From Mesostigma viride (lineage: Eukaryota > Streptophyta > Mesostigmatophyceae > Mesostigmatales > Mesostigmataceae), in contig RPFO01000104.1 in NCBI GenBank assembly GCA_009746045.1, forward strand, positions 6,458,501 through 6,522,500: a DNA stretch of 64,000 bases, written 5' to 3'. The position numbers and the translations under genes were made by a program. Each line of letters begins with the position of its first letter. Positions within the stretch are counted from its first letter, which is position 1. The notes below the pieces were generated by a model. That model saw nothing but the letters and a program-made list of their open reading frames with translations, searched no databases and was not told where the DNA came from. This document shows, piece by piece, positions 1 to 10,700 of the stretch.

Positions 1-422
1 TGCAACCTTGAGGCAATGTCATACAAGAGAGAAAACCTTTTATTGTCATTGTTAGCACTCAAGGTATGTACAGATCCCTTATGTACAGGAGGCACCAGGG
101 TCGTGCCTGTCAGACTGTCTCCAGCCCTATCCTCATCCTGACCATCCTGTGCCAGTCCTGCACGGTCAGAATGCTTCTGAGATCCACCTGGGTCCACATC
201 ACCAGGTCCTACCTCAGGCTCAGCACCGCCATGGCGGGCACGTTGGCGAGTAACCACTGCAGCTACAGCTGGCATACTTTCTGTGGTAACCAAGCTTGCC
301 CCATCGTGTCCAATAGGCTCTTTCACTAGAGCATGGGGCTGCCCCTCACTGCTGTCACTAGCAGCTTCATTACACACCCCTGGGGGCACCCTCCAGGGTT
401 CAGGGATGTGTGCAGGTTCATA
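1..422 (-). CDS. Open frame continuing in frame after gag stop (start of pol?), partial
   Basis: Directly after the gag TGA (425-423) the same frame stays open for 140 codons up to the window edge, starting Tyr-Glu-Pro-Ala-His. No other stop occurs. The stretch is hydrophilic, and near residue 60 it has a VVTRQRARHG motif like the linker segments found in LTR retrotransposon polyproteins near the protease/RT boundary (family knowledge from memory). The catalytic domains are outside the window. An open frame in phase with gag suggests a Gag-Pol fusion made by UGA readthrough. A defective copy with a point mutation is the alternative. Confidence 0.55.
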
Positions 423-1610
423 TCAATGATCAGCAGCCTTGCCCTTGCCCTTGTCCTGGGATGGACCAGCCTTGTCCTTGCTGCCACCCTGAGCTGGCTT
501 GCTCTGACCTTCCTGCCTCAGGTACGAGGGACACTCATTCCTGAAGTGACCCTTCCCCTGGCAGAAATAACATTCCACCTGACTGATGTCCCGTGAGGTC
601 CCACTGCTGGGCCCAGCCTTGGGAGGACCACCCACCCTCTTGAAGTCAAACTGGGACTGTGGATGTCCCGACTTCGGCGGGGTCCCCCGTCCAGCCCTTC
701 TGTCACGCCCCCTCCTGGACCTTCCTCGACCCCTTGAAGAGGTCTCAGGCCCTCTCGAAGGCGCTGGGCCCCCGTGGCCCGATCCCCTCATGGACTTAAC
801 CGTGGGTTCAGTGGCCTCCTCATCACCCTGACGAGGGCGCTTGCCACCCACGTACTTGCCGCTGAAACACTCATACAACTGGTCCGTCATGGCTGCCCAG
901 CCATGGACCTGTCGCATGTGGATGGTCACATTATCCATGGTGACCGGATCCAGCTGCAGCGACTTGAGAAAGTCGCCCATGGCCATCCGATCTGCGACGA
1001 AGAAGCCCTTGGCCATGGCGTCCTCCCTCAGCTTGACGAAGTCTTCAAAGGCGTGGACCACTAGCTGCCCCTTGATGGGCTTGTAGTCCAGGTATTCTTG
1101 CTTCAGGTGGGACCCATCTATGGTCCTCTTGTCACTCAGGAACGACCTGAGTCGCGTCATAAACGCCGTCCAGGTGTCCCCCGCCGCGTGTCGCTCCCGA
1201 ACAAACTTGAACAGCCGCCTCGCCGACTGCCGTATGTAGGCACTAGACGCCAGGATGCGAAGCTTGTCACCGTTGTATATCTCAGTGTACAAGTTCATGT
1301 CCTCTAACATCCTCTCAGCATCCCGGGGCTGCCAATTGTCCTTGATGGACTGAAACTGGCCTAGCACCGCGTACCCCTCAGCAACAGTTGGTCGCTTGGG
1401 CGCCGCTTGATCTGCGGCTGGCGCGTGCTGCCCGCCCTGCGATCCTTGGCTCTGATTATCTGGCACCTCAGCCTGGTCTCCCAGCGCCTGGCCGCCCCCG
1501 CGTCCATCGCGTCCACCGCGTCCATCGCGTCCATCTCGTCCATCCAGCCCAGCGCCGCGCCGCCCGAAGTCCATAAAGCCCGCTGGTTGGTTGATAGCTC
1601 CATCCTCCAT
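423..1610 (-). CDS. Retrotransposon Gag protein with CCHC zinc knuckle
   Basis: 395 aa. An N-terminal Gly/Asp/Arg-rich stretch of GRD repeats (residues 15-40) is followed by a helical gag core (about residues 75-250, with WTAFMTRLRSF and VHAFEDFVKLREDAM segments), then an Arg/Gly-rich linker. A C-terminal zinc knuckle reads C-YF-C-QGKG-H-FRNE-C, the C-X2-C-X4-H-X4-C spacing of nucleocapsids. A Lys-rich tail follows. The protein would package element RNA into cytoplasmic virus-like particles. The frame ends in TGA with the same frame open beyond it. Gag assignment is firm from the knuckle and position; the superfamily is not determined. Confidence 0.85.
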   Translation of the reverse strand: MEDGAINQPAGFMDFGRRGAGLDGRDGRDGRGGRDGRGGGQALGDQAEVPDNQSQGSQGGQHAPAADQAAPKRPTVAEGYAVLGQFQSIKDNWQPRDAERMLEDMNLYTEIYNGDKLRILASSAYIRQSARRLFKFVRERHAAGDTWTAFMTRLRSFLSDKRTIDGSHLKQEYLDYKPIKGQLVVHAFEDFVKLREDAMAKGFFVADRMAMGDFLKSLQLDPVTMDNVTIHMRQVHGWAAMTDQLYECFSGKYVGGKRPRQGDEEATEPTVKSMRGSGHGGPAPSRGPETSSRGRGRSRRGRDRRAGRGTPPKSGHPQSQFDFKRVGGPPKAGPSSGTSRDISQVECYFCQGKGHFRNECPSYLRQEGQSKPAQGGSKDKAGPSQDKGKGKAADH

Positions 1611-1712
1611 GATGGCCTCTGTTCAGATCTGCTACAGCCAGCCAAGTGGCTAAGCAGCAATTAAAGCAATATAAGCTACTGAACAAGAAAAGAAAGTGCC
1701 AAGTGTTACCAC

Positions 1713-2633
1713 TCAGGCAAGACCACCACGGCTGGCCCCAGGCGCGTCCTGGTTCTCCTTGTCACTGTCGTCGTCGCTGTCGCTCACCACAATCAGCTCT
1801 GGTACCCTGCTACCTGCTGCGCCGTCGTCGACCCGCTGTCGGCCCGCTATGACTGAATCGTCACCGTTGGTAAAGTAGACAGGTGACAACCCGTCGTTGG
1901 TACCTCTCGGATTGTACGTTGGCACCTCGTGGTCGCCAAGTGTCTCGTCGCCTAGCCCAGCGACACCCCCTGCGCCTACCTCCAGGTCACTCTCGTACCT
2001 AAGAGGTGCAAACTCCTCCCAACGCGTCACACGAACGCGAAGGGGCGGGGTTAGCTCCTGAAAAGGAACTCTTACTCGCTCTGGAAACCTGCCGACTCTG
2101 GTCGCGCGTTGTCCTCCGGCGATGGCTTCCGCTGTCGCCCCGACCTCTGCAAGCCGCCTGTGATGCTCCGCTCCGCGCCGTTCACGCCTAACTGGTCCCG
2201 CTGCAACACCCTCGCCGCCGATGCCGCCTGCGAAAGCACGTGGTACTCCCGCGCCCGCTACTGTCGGCACAAACTCGTGTCGCCCTGCGCCAGCTGCCTC
2301 CGCAACCTCGCCTCGCCTTGCTGCCAACTCCGTCCGCACTCGCTCTGCTACTGCAGTAATCACCGTCTGGATGCCGACCAACCCGTGAAGCTCCTGCTCA
2401 AGGTCGTCGATGCTCCGGTGCTCCGGAATGACGATGGTTTGTACGTGTCGCAGAATTCGCTCCCAATCTTCGACCTGGTCGTCGACGAATTGCACGAAGC
2501 TGCGATTTACAGGCGGACGATCTGCAAGCAACAAAGATAGATCCCGAACGACACGGCGTAATTCAGGAGAAATCGAACCCCCAGCAGACTGCCGAAACCG
2601 GAAATCCTGCTGCCGTTGTTCCTCCTGCACCAT
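1713..2633 (-). CDS. Unknown ORF upstream of gag
   Basis: 306 aa on the gag strand, ending 102 bp before the gag start. I do not recognise a domain. The N-terminal 110 residues are predicted helical, with a VVRDLSLLLADRPP segment. The middle is Ala/Gly/Arg-rich, and the C-terminus is acidic with a Ser/Asp run (VSDSDDDSDKENQ). It may be an extra ORF of the same retrotransposon, or the first part of an interrupted gag polyprotein. The 102-bp gap contains the stop and a short leader to the gag ATG. Confidence 0.5.
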   Translation of the reverse strand: MVQEEQRQQDFRFRQSAGGSISPELRRVVRDLSLLLADRPPVNRSFVQFVDDQVEDWERILRHVQTIVIPEHRSIDDLEQELHGLVGIQTVITAVAERVRTELAARRGEVAEAAGAGRHEFVPTVAGAGVPRAFAGGIGGEGVAAGPVRRERRGAEHHRRLAEVGATAEAIAGGQRATRVGRFPERVRVPFQELTPPLRVRVTRWEEFAPLRYESDLEVGAGGVAGLGDETLGDHEVPTYNPRGTNDGLSPVYFTNGDDSVIAGRQRVDDGAAGSRVPELIVVSDSDDDSDKENQDAPGASRGGLA

Positions 2634-3790
2634 TCACCACCGGACGAGCTCCTCTCGTCGTCAAAGCTGCACACCGCAACCGGCAACGACCCTCCTGGCC
2701 GTTCCGCTGAGACTGGTTGTAATTTGAGTTAAGCTTTCTTCGCACACGCAATGTGAAGGATATGGTTGCAATGCAGCAATGTGTGAATATGGTTGGAAAC
2801 GGAGCTTTGTTAAATCGGATAATGTTTACAGCGCTCAACACTTGAGGCTTGCACACGAGCTTGCCAAGTCAAGGCACAACACGTGAGGCGGGCTCGCAAG
2901 AGATGCCCATTTGGCACTGGCCTATTGTTTATATACTTGTGCACTGTGCTTGCTAGTCCTGAGCAGCCTAGCAGGCCTGCTCAGTAATAACACCCCCGGT
3001 ACAGTATTCACTACCTGTACAGTGCCCGACTCCTATACAGTAGGTCTGCCATACAGGCACAGTGACCACAGAGCACAGTCCACAGTGACTATTGCATCTG
3101 CACCTAGAAGTCCAGGACTAAGCCTGCGGTACCCACAGACCACAGGTTAAGGTTCCTATTTCCTGCGTACGACGTATTAATCCAATACCGTCGTAGGTAC
3201 AGCACCTAATTCCTGTCAGCCCAGGAATTACTGTCGACCCCATATGTCGTCGGCAAATATTCACGTCCGACTTAGAAGAACAGCCGGCTCGCGCTCGCGC
3301 GCGACCGGGAAGTCGGAACGCCATAACTTTCTTGATACTTGTCGGAATGAACTCGTTCCGGTGCCGCTGGAATCGCAGAGATATGCCGAATCAGGATCAC
3401 GCCAATGCGCTTGGCGTTAACTACCACGCCTATCTGCCTGTCCACTTTTCCCCCGCTACCTGCGAGAGGGAACTGAGGGTCATGAATGCCACCTGCGACA
3501 AGATGTACGACAAGTTCTGTCGCCGCCTGGCCCTGGAGGGGGTTTACTAACTAAGTGCCCCTTTGGAATAGACAAAGTCCCCTATGGGCATTAAGCCTTA
3601 TTATGATTCTAATGGAAATCCATGACTTTGTCTCTATCTCATGGCGTCTCATAGTACAATTGCACTAGGAATCGTAGTACAGGTAGTATAATAAGAGTAG
3701 AAATGCACTAGACGACACTACAGATAGTACAGATTACTACAAATACGCAACTGCTTGTGTATTGTAGGATTTCCCACTAGAATCCGTCCA
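2634..3790. other. No gene recognised; presumed retrotransposon LTR/leader and flank
   Basis: No convincing coding frame. A TATATA-containing stretch near 2,930 and several short CACAG/CCACAG repeats (3,060-3,150) could belong to the LTR of the retrotransposon at 1-2.6 kb, but there is no second LTR to compare. A 72-codon plus-strand frame at 3,332-3,550 has no recognisable feature and is probably chance. Confidence 0.4.
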
Positions 3791-4257
3791 AGTGTCGTGC
3801 CATACCGCCACGTGGCAACCTGGACGGTCTGACATGACAGTCCGTACAAGACTGTACCCGCCAGCTGCCGGATCGGACGGCCTGCCACGTCAGTACTGTG
3901 CCATGTCAGATCCGACAGCATGCCACGTCAGTCCGCGCCGCGCCGGTTCCGCCGCGCGTCGGTTACGAAGATCTGCCATGACAGTCGGCACACTGTCCCG
4001 TCTGACACCTGTCAGAACTGTCAGACTGCCATGACAGTCCGTACCACTGTCGCGTAACTGCCGACGCGGCGCGATCGTTTCCTTCTAGCGACCGTCCCAC
4101 GGCATATTCGTGGGAATATTCCCGGAATATGCCGGGAATATGCCGTTCGTCCTCCTCCCCACGAGGCCAAAAGCCCAAACACGACCAAAAATGCAGCCAA
4201 ACCCTCACGAACCACTCAGAACAGCAGCAGGATACCACTATCAGCAGCTAGACAGCT
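3790..4257 (+). promoter_or_regulatory. Putative promoter of the RING/TRAF gene: ACGT motifs and palindromes
   Basis: Upstream of the ATG at 4,258 there is a G-box CACGTG (3,809-3,814) and two CACGTCA motifs (3,886-3,892, 3,924-3,930), the ACGT-core sites bound by plant bZIP/bHLH factors. GACAGT/ACTGTC words are dense from 3,800 to 4,060. At 4,101-4,144 a compact dyad has a perfect 12-bp palindrome GGGAATATTCCC inside GGCATATTC...GAATATGCC arms. Motifs are seen directly; promoter function is inferred from position only. No TATA box is obvious. Confidence 0.45.
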
Positions 4258-5798
4258 ATGGCGACGACCCAAGAACATGAGGCCCAGGAACCTGAGCGTA
4301 CGTATTTTCCCATGCATGTCTGTTTTTGTGTTTCCTTGGTTTGTTTTTTGGGCATTTTCAGCAGCTGACAGGAACGCCATGGTCATTTTCTATTCATTCT
4401 TTGCAGGCTGGAACCCCTCTGACGACCTTTTCGACCACAACGACTACGACCACCTGGACGACGCACGCACGGAAGTCAATTCGCACGCTGCGATCGACGA
4501 CCTGGTGGCTCAGTCTCGCCCTGCGGCTGCTCCCAGTACGTGGTCTGCTGTTTTATGCATCCCTTTTCGATTGCCTGTTGGATTTTGCAGGTGATGGCCA
4601 CTATCTGTTGGATGTTGCAGGTGATGGCCACTATCTGACAGATTTTGCAGTTGTCTATGTGTTTTCCTTTGCATGCAGGCCTGCTGCGTGGTGGTCCCAG
4701 CTCCCGCTCTCGTTCTGGAGGCACTGGGCCCAGCGGTGGGGACTCTGCCGCATTGCAGCGCCAGCTGAGGGAGACGCAGGAGGAGTTGGAGCGCGAGAAG
4801 AACCGCAGCAGGCGTCGTTCTTTCTCCCCTGATCCCACTCGCGAAGAGCTCAAGAAGATGCGCTTGGCTCTCGAGGAGGCGAACCACAAGATCACGTGGT
4901 TCGAGAAGAGGCTGGCGTGCTGCGAGATCTGCACCGAGCCCTTCGGCACGGAGGGGAAGTACCCCATCATCTACCTCGTGGAGGGCGTCCACACCTGCGT
5001 CCCTCAGCACTGCAACAAGTGCGCTGATATGCTCGAGGCCCACGCTCTGGAGTATAATTCTACCAGGCCCAACGCCCGTGTGTGCGGCAAGCGCTGCCCA
5101 GAATGCAAGGAGCTCCTGATGCGCACTGGCAGCCAGTACAAGCGCAATGTGGGTGTCGACAGACTCACATTCACCCTTGTGAATGTGCGTCTGTGCGCTC
5201 GCGGGTGCGGCGGCGAGGTCGTGCTCGGCGAGGAGGCGATTCACGACAACACCTGCGCTAAGCTTGTCAGGCCCTGCCCCAACAAGCTTTCTCTCCCTGG
5301 TGATAACGGCACCGTGACCATCCTGGGCTGCACCTACCAGGCCACCAGCCGCGAGGACTTGGATCGCCACCTGCGCGTGGTGGACAACGTGTCAGAGTGT
5401 GGTTTCCGTGGTCTGCCGGCCGCCATCGCCGCCGCCGCCGCCGCTGCTGCTCCTCCTGCTGCTCGTGCTGCTGCTCCTGCTGCTGCTCCTGCTGCTCGCG
5501 CTTCTTTCGCTGTTCGCGCTGTGGGGGGAATGAGAATTACCCCGCGGGAGTCAACGGTTTCCTGTCCGCCCTGCAGTACATCAGGGATCACCCCCAGTTG
5601 GAGTGCTCCGGGTCTGCGGGCAATGCACTGGCTGTGGCCTTCTTTGAGGCACTCGGCGGTGGCGTTGGGTGGGACGCGCTGGCCATGAGGCGGTTGGTGG
5701 ATCGCTTCCGCGATGCGACGAGGCGCATTGTTGAGAGGGACGCACACTTGGTTGCTGATGTTCAGCACCGGGAGGTGATTGTGGTTGAGGATGAGTAG
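4258..5798 (+). CDS. RING finger / TRAF-type zinc-finger protein (probable E3 ubiquitin ligase)
   Basis: Exons 4,258-4,297, 4,407-4,535 and 4,679-5,798, with GTACGT donors, TTTGCAG/CATGCAG acceptors and matching phases (1,1). The start is the first ATG (MATTQEHEAQE). An acidic N-terminus and a Ser/Arg-rich coiled coil (QLRETQEELEREKNRSRRR) precede a RING: CEIC ... C-VPQ-HC-NKC ... CPEC. TRAF-type zinc-finger cysteines and histidines follow (CARGCGG ... H-DNTC ... PCP ... GC ... LDRHL). Ala repeats lead to a C-terminal helical region (FLSALQYIRDHPQLE). RING domains recruit E2 enzymes, so ubiquitin transfer is the likely role; substrate unknown. The frame breaks at the G6 run near 5,522-5,527: one more G would join the two good frames. 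Likely assembly error, or else a truncated protein. Confidence 0.7.
4576..4650 (+). repeat. 30-bp tandem duplication inside intron 2, carrying a splice-acceptor-like TTGCAG
   Basis: Two and a half copies of a 30-bp unit (4,576-4,605, 4,606-4,635, 4,636-4,650). Each includes T-rich sequence ending TTGCAG followed by GTGATGGCCACTATC. The acceptor actually used (before 4,679) lies downstream and keeps the frame. Confidence 0.8.
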
Positions 5799-5901
5799 GG
5801 GGTCTAGAAAGGGGAAGGGGCTATTCCTCCCTGTAGTGAGTGTGCCCTTGGAGGCACCTCGTTGAGGACATTGTTGATTAGGACTTTGCCTATTGTACAT
5901 T

Positions 5902-5910
5902 GTAATAAAT
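5902..5910 (+). terminator. Poly(A) signal of the RING/TRAF gene (TGTAA overlapping AATAAA)
   Basis: TGTAATAAA lies about 100 bp after the stop at 5,798. TGTAA is the usual chlorophyte poly(A) signal and AATAAA the general eukaryotic one; both overlap here. Confidence 0.6.
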
Positions 5911-6784
5911 AAGACTCATTGCATGCAAATCCAACACCAATGCATCATTAGATAGGAACCCGCGGCCCGCGAATAGGACTTGAACGGATATCCCATGATA
6001 CTAGAGGTTCCCATGATACTGGCATCTGCCACAGTACGGCCAGGTGGACGGCCGGATGGGCGGTGGGGTCGCCCTAGGGTTTAGTAGAAGCGGCATATTA
6101 ATTGCGTTGGACCTGCCGACGAGATGGTGGAAAGCCAGGTCAACGCGCCATCGGCCACACATAACAGCGGTGTCGTCCATGAGGACACCTTCACTGACAA
6201 CGCTATCGACGACGATGCATGGACTTCGCCCTGCGTCTTTCATGCATGCCAGGCCAGGTCGTGCCTGACCATGTTTTCTTCACGCTTTCCCCAGAGCAGG
6301 CAATGGCTGTTCTGCGACATCCAGTGAAGGGCCAGGCCATTGATTGAGCTCTACGCTCCCCACTTGCCAGACGGCACTGCCAGCATTGACGACATTGAAG
6401 ACATGCATGACGTGTACGAGCAGCAGCTCCGACTTTCTGCATAATTTCTTGAGCTGCATGTGCAGGCTCCTACTCAGGCACTCATCGGCTCCGCGCGCGC
6501 CTACAATGACGCCCAACAACTAATGAATTAATTAATTAATAGACACGTGACTGCGCCGCAGGCTCCCCATATACTCCTAAAGCTTCCCCATGAGAAGCAG
6601 ACCTGCAACAGCTCCATCAGACAGTCACAGCCATGGCCGTCCCGAAGATCAATCAACGAATTGTCGTCTACCCTGCTCAAAGACATCTTGGCATTGCACA
6701 CCAGCCTGGCCGAGGTGAAGGCAGCCATGACCGACTGCCTTGCCCCCGCCTGCAGCTCAACCGCTCCCTAGCGCTATGCAGCTA
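5911..6784. other. No gene recognised
   Basis: About 870 bp with only short overlapping frames and no splice-coherent model. A short ATTA/TTAA run occurs near 6,520-6,540. I see no similarity to the other repeats of the window. Confidence 0.5.
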
Positions 6785-6954
6785 CGGCGAAGCAGGCTGA
6801 CAAAAGAAATTAAAAATTAATTTATTGTAACATTAATTAATTAATTAATTAATTAATTAATTAATTAGGAACATAACTCCGTTGGGAGTATATGTAGCAC
6901 ATAGCCCAGAGAAGGGGCATATGGCCTATCTATCATACATTCTAAGCTACTTCC
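6785..6954 (-). repeat. LINE-like repeat R1, 3' tail (left piece, split by the giant element)
   Basis: The (TTAA)n run at 6,832-6,867 and the following AACATAACTCCGTTGGGAG segment up to GCTACTTCC match the same sequence at 39,880-39,975 and, reversed, at 60,790-60,921. The repeat resumes at 32,633 after the 25.7-kb insertion. Read on the minus strand this is the 3' end of a retroelement whose ORF1 lies further right, and the TTAA microsatellite is its tail. Confidence 0.8.
6951..6954. other. Target-site duplication TTCC, left
   Basis: TTCC precedes the left terminal inverted repeat and recurs at 32,629-32,632 just after the right one. Removing the element and one TTCC gives GCTACTTCCTGCAAGGG, colinear with the uninterrupted R1 copies. 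Confidence 0.85.
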
Positions 6955-6979
6955 GGCCGGGCCCACTTCGAATGTTCCG
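6955..6979 (+). repeat. Giant element, left terminal inverted repeat
   Basis: 25 bp, identical to the reverse complement of 32,604-32,628. Beyond the perfect match both ends carry AGTGTG..GACACTTTTC, which may be a subterminal protein-binding site. Confidence 0.9.
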
Positions 6980-7244
6980 CGGTCCAAGCCAAGTGTGTGA
7001 CACTTTTCCTTCAATTTTGAGGCAAAAATCTTGAATTTTGGCTTGCGAACGTGTAAATTTCACGTAAATATTACAATTTGTGGGTATTTATCTCATTGTA
7101 AGTCTCGTGTGACATAAAAACTTTACATTAGCGTGAAATTGCATTGTTTCATTGAAGAATATCATGGATACATTCGTCGCACTTGAGACGGAGTCGACTG
7201 AATTTACTAAAGACTCGTCCAACATAAAATAAACTCTTCGAACG

Positions 7245-7774
7245 TCACTTCTTATTCTTGCTCCTTGCTTCTGCTTCCAATTTCTGCTGTTCTGTTTTGG
7301 ACTTCTTCCTCTTTGGATCGATGGACATCGCAGGTGCCCACTTTGCCACATCATTCCAACTCTTTCCGTCCATCAGAGTCACCACCTTCTTCACATAGTC
7401 CAAAGGCATCCAGAACTTGCCCCTATGCAACTTTCCGCCCTCTGTCTCTTCTGGAAAAAACTTCATGCAAACGTCCCTCCATTTCCGATCGTATCCACCT
7501 ACCTGCCCGTACAACTTCACCTCCTGTAACTTGGTATACTTTTGCTTTTCCCTACTCGCATTGGCCCTTCTCATGGTGTTCTCGGCCCACCCATCAATCC
7601 AGAAGCACTCCGGTGCTCCGTGTTTCTGTTCCCCGTCCATAAGTCTCATCCACAGCGTAGGCTTCTCATAAGGCTCTTGGCTCTGCGCATTCGCTTCCAC
7701 CCCTTCAGACTGAGCAGCAAGTTTAGCTGCAGGACCGAAGCCCACCGCAGCGTTCGCCCGCACCACATCATTAC
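7245..7774 (-). CDS. Last exon of the large leftward gene
   Basis: Acceptor GCGCAG before 7,774; the split Gly codon joins phase 1 from the exon ending at 7,891. It encodes about 176 residues up to the TAA/TAG end: VRANAAVGFGP..., a Trp/Tyr-rich compact segment (LWMRLMDGEQKHGAPECFWIDGW... KLYGQVGGYDRKWRDVCMKFFPEE) and a basic end (KRKKSKTEQQKLEAEARSKNKK). The aromatic pattern suggests a folded domain. I do not recognise it. Confidence 0.65.
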
Positions 7775-10700
7775 CTGCGCGTAACCAATCGGCACATCAA
7801 CGACGGACTAAAGTCAACGTAGATAGATTGCAAACGAATTTAAAAAAAAATTCAGGATACATGCCACGACCAAAACAGCGATTTCCTCACCCTTTGTTAT
7901 TCCTTTCTGAGCTCGAGTAGCAGCTGTCTTGGGTCGAGACGAGCCGGAAGACTTGGAGGGCGCGGCAGGCTTCTTCCTCCCCTCAGACGTCGCTCTGCGA
8001 GTTGACCCTCCTGCCCCTCCACCCCTTGCCCTTCCATCACCCCTTCGCCTCCCTCCATCTTTCTCCTCCTCGTCGTCATCCCCCTCCTCCTCCCCCTCCC
8101 CCTCCTCCTCCTCCTCCCCCTCCTCCTCCTCCTCCTCCTCCTCCTCCTCCTCCTCCTCCTCCTCCTCCTCCTCCTCCTCCTCCTCCTCCTCCTCCTCCTC
8201 CTCCTCCTCCTCCTCCTCCTCCTCCTCCTCTCTCCTCCTCCTCCTCCTCCTCCTCCTCCTCCTCCTCCTCCTCCTCCTCCTCCTCCTCCTCCTCCTCCTC
8301 CCCTCCTCCCCCTCCTCCCCCTCGTCCCCCTCCTCCCCCTCCTCGACCCCCTCCTCCCCCTCCGCCCCCTCCTCCTCCTCCTCCTCGGAGGAGGATGATG
8401 ATGACTCGACTGGCTGCCGTCGAAGCTCTTTCTTGGGATACTTTGAAACGCGCGTAGGCGCGGAAGGAGCGACAGGCCGGGCAGAAGCGCCAGGCTCAGC
8501 TTCATCTTCGTCGTCCGAGATTTGAACAACTGCCTTTCGAAGCTTTTTGGAAGGGTGTGACTCCGGCTGCGGCTGGACAGACGGCCGCTGCCCACCCTTC
8601 CCTTTGTCCCGCGTCTTCTGCGGTGACGACTTCTCTCCCCCCTTAGACGTCTTCTGCGGTGACGACTTCTCTCCCCCTTAGACGTCTTCTGCGGTGACGA
8701 CTTCTCTCCCCCCTTAGACGTCTTCTGCGGTGACGACTTCTCTCCCCCCTTAGACGTCTTCTGCGGTGACGACTTCTCTCCCCCCGTAGACGTCGCTCTG
8801 CGAGTCGACCCTCCTTCCTTTCCACCCTGTCCCTCGCCTCCGTCGTCACCATCCGAATCTCCTTCCGCGTCATCCTCAGCCTTCCTCTTCTTCGCCAATG
8901 ACGTCCACGAGACGTCAGGCATCTTCCCCATCCGAACCAGTAAGTCTTCGAAGCCATCCAATGACTTCTTTCCGCCAAAAACGACCACGATGGGACGCAA
9001 CTCCTCGAAAAACTGCGTCGCTAGCTCGATAAGCTTCCTGTGGTAACCGGAATTGCGTTCGACAGTTGTCTTTTTTGGAGGAACCATAAAGAGGTCATGG
9101 TCAGCCCACCAGAAGTCCTTGAAGGACGTCCACTTGCATGCGGCCGAACTCACCATCCAAATTCAGGATTCTACAGCACGGTAATGGCGTCAGGCCATCG
9201 TCTTGCCTCGCGAAAGTGGATGGGAAGCCCTCACCGTCCCCCACCGCCACCTCCGCCGCCACCCTCCTCACAAATGCCTTCTTCCTGTCAGGGCCGCCTT
9301 TAGGGAGACTATGAGAAGAATACCAGACGGTCATCTGATCCCAGGAAATGCTGCGCCAGTTATACTCAATCGGCTCAGCACTTTTCTCTTCCACCTTCTC
9401 CCCCCCTTTCCCTGCAACTTTCTCCTTCGCCTCAACCACCGCCTCCTTCTTCCCTTCCCCTCCTTCCATCTTTTTTTGATAGTGGAGATACAAGTCCTTG
9501 TCCAGAAGGCCGTGCGAACCCTTCATGAAGACGTTCGGAGCGGTTTTGTCGAGGAGATCCACTAGATCGATTGCCCATCAGATCCTTTCTCGGAATCCTT
9601 AGGTGATTGGCAAGACCTTCGGACTTTAAGAGGTAGGCGACATTGCGCGTGATGATGACGGCCTTCTCCCAAAATGCAGGAATCGATCGACGACGTCCTT
9701 GTTCCTTGGCATCCGGTTAAGTAGTCGTAAGCCGAACACCTCTTCAAATAAGCGAGAAGCCTTGTACTCCAGATCAGCCCCCCCCTTACATTCGCCATCC
9801 AAGTCGGGCTTTTCCTGAAACTTAATAAGGATGAATTGGCGAACGCACTCAAGTACGTCCTTGGCCAACTCCACCAACTTTGACAGCTTTTCGGGCCCAA
9901 CCTCCCCACTCATGATGCATTCACACACAGCGTCCATCATCGGAAACGACGCCAGGTTCCTTACAGACGTCCAGGACACCTTTTGCCCCTTCTTGGTGCC
10001 CTCGGCGTTAGCGAACCGGCATCTGAGAGTCATAGTCTCCTCAGAAGCTGGTGTGACTGAATTCTCATCATCCGGCCTGGCCTTTGTGAGGCGCAGGAAG
10101 GTGTTCGCCAGAACTCGATTGTAATTTGAAATTTGGGAAGGTTGGGCCTTGTTTTTTTTCCGCTCGCCTTCTTCCTCCCTCAACTCCCCCTTATCCTCCT
10201 TACTCCCCTCCAAACTCCCTTCCCTCCCGACTGATTGTTTGGTGGCCGGCAGGATGTACGCCAGCAGGTTCGTGTAATGGCCATCGGGAATAAAATGCCC
10301 TTTGCCCTGCTTCACGACGCCGTGCAAGTACAGCCTGTTGTAATTCCAAACATCCAGAAGCGCCTGCCCAAGCGTCCGATCCGCTACCGCCTGATCTTCG
10401 GCATTGGCGCCCTTGGAGATTTCGAATAGGCGATCCAGCTTCTTCTTCCCAACCTCCTGTCACGAACAGAGGAACGAAAAATTGACACACAAGAACAATT
10501 CAAGGGTCGACTTGCAGCGTGACGTTATGAACGCACGGGAGCGCGAAAAATGGTCTTCAGCGCCGAAATCGGTAAGTTAGGGTCACTCTGCGAAACCACC
10601 CCAGAAATATGTCGGGATGAGAGTTTGACTGCCAATGTCGTTTCTGTGTGCGACTTCCCGCATTTATAATGCATGATAAAGGAAGACTTTTGACATGGTC

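Larger units (their letters stand above)
1..2880 (-). mobile_element. LTR-type retrotransposon, 5' part, cut by window edge
   Basis: Three frames lie head to tail on the minus strand: an upstream ORF (2633-1713), a zinc-knuckle gag (1610-423), and a frame continuing from gag to base 1. This order and the CCHC motif are those of a retrotransposon. The reverse transcriptase and integrase would lie beyond base 1. The 5' LTR should lie above about 2,700, but with no second LTR in the window its limits cannot be set, so the upper boundary given here is nominal. Family (Ty3 or Ty1) is not determined. Confidence 0.7.

Noticed and set aside
3332-3550. 72-codon plus-strand frame (MILVGMNSFRCRW...)
   Set aside because: No motif, no splice partner, no flanking support.
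7929-8525. Plus-strand Ser-rich and Pro-rich frames
   Set aside because: They are the reverse of the (GAG)n acidic tract in the leftward gene.
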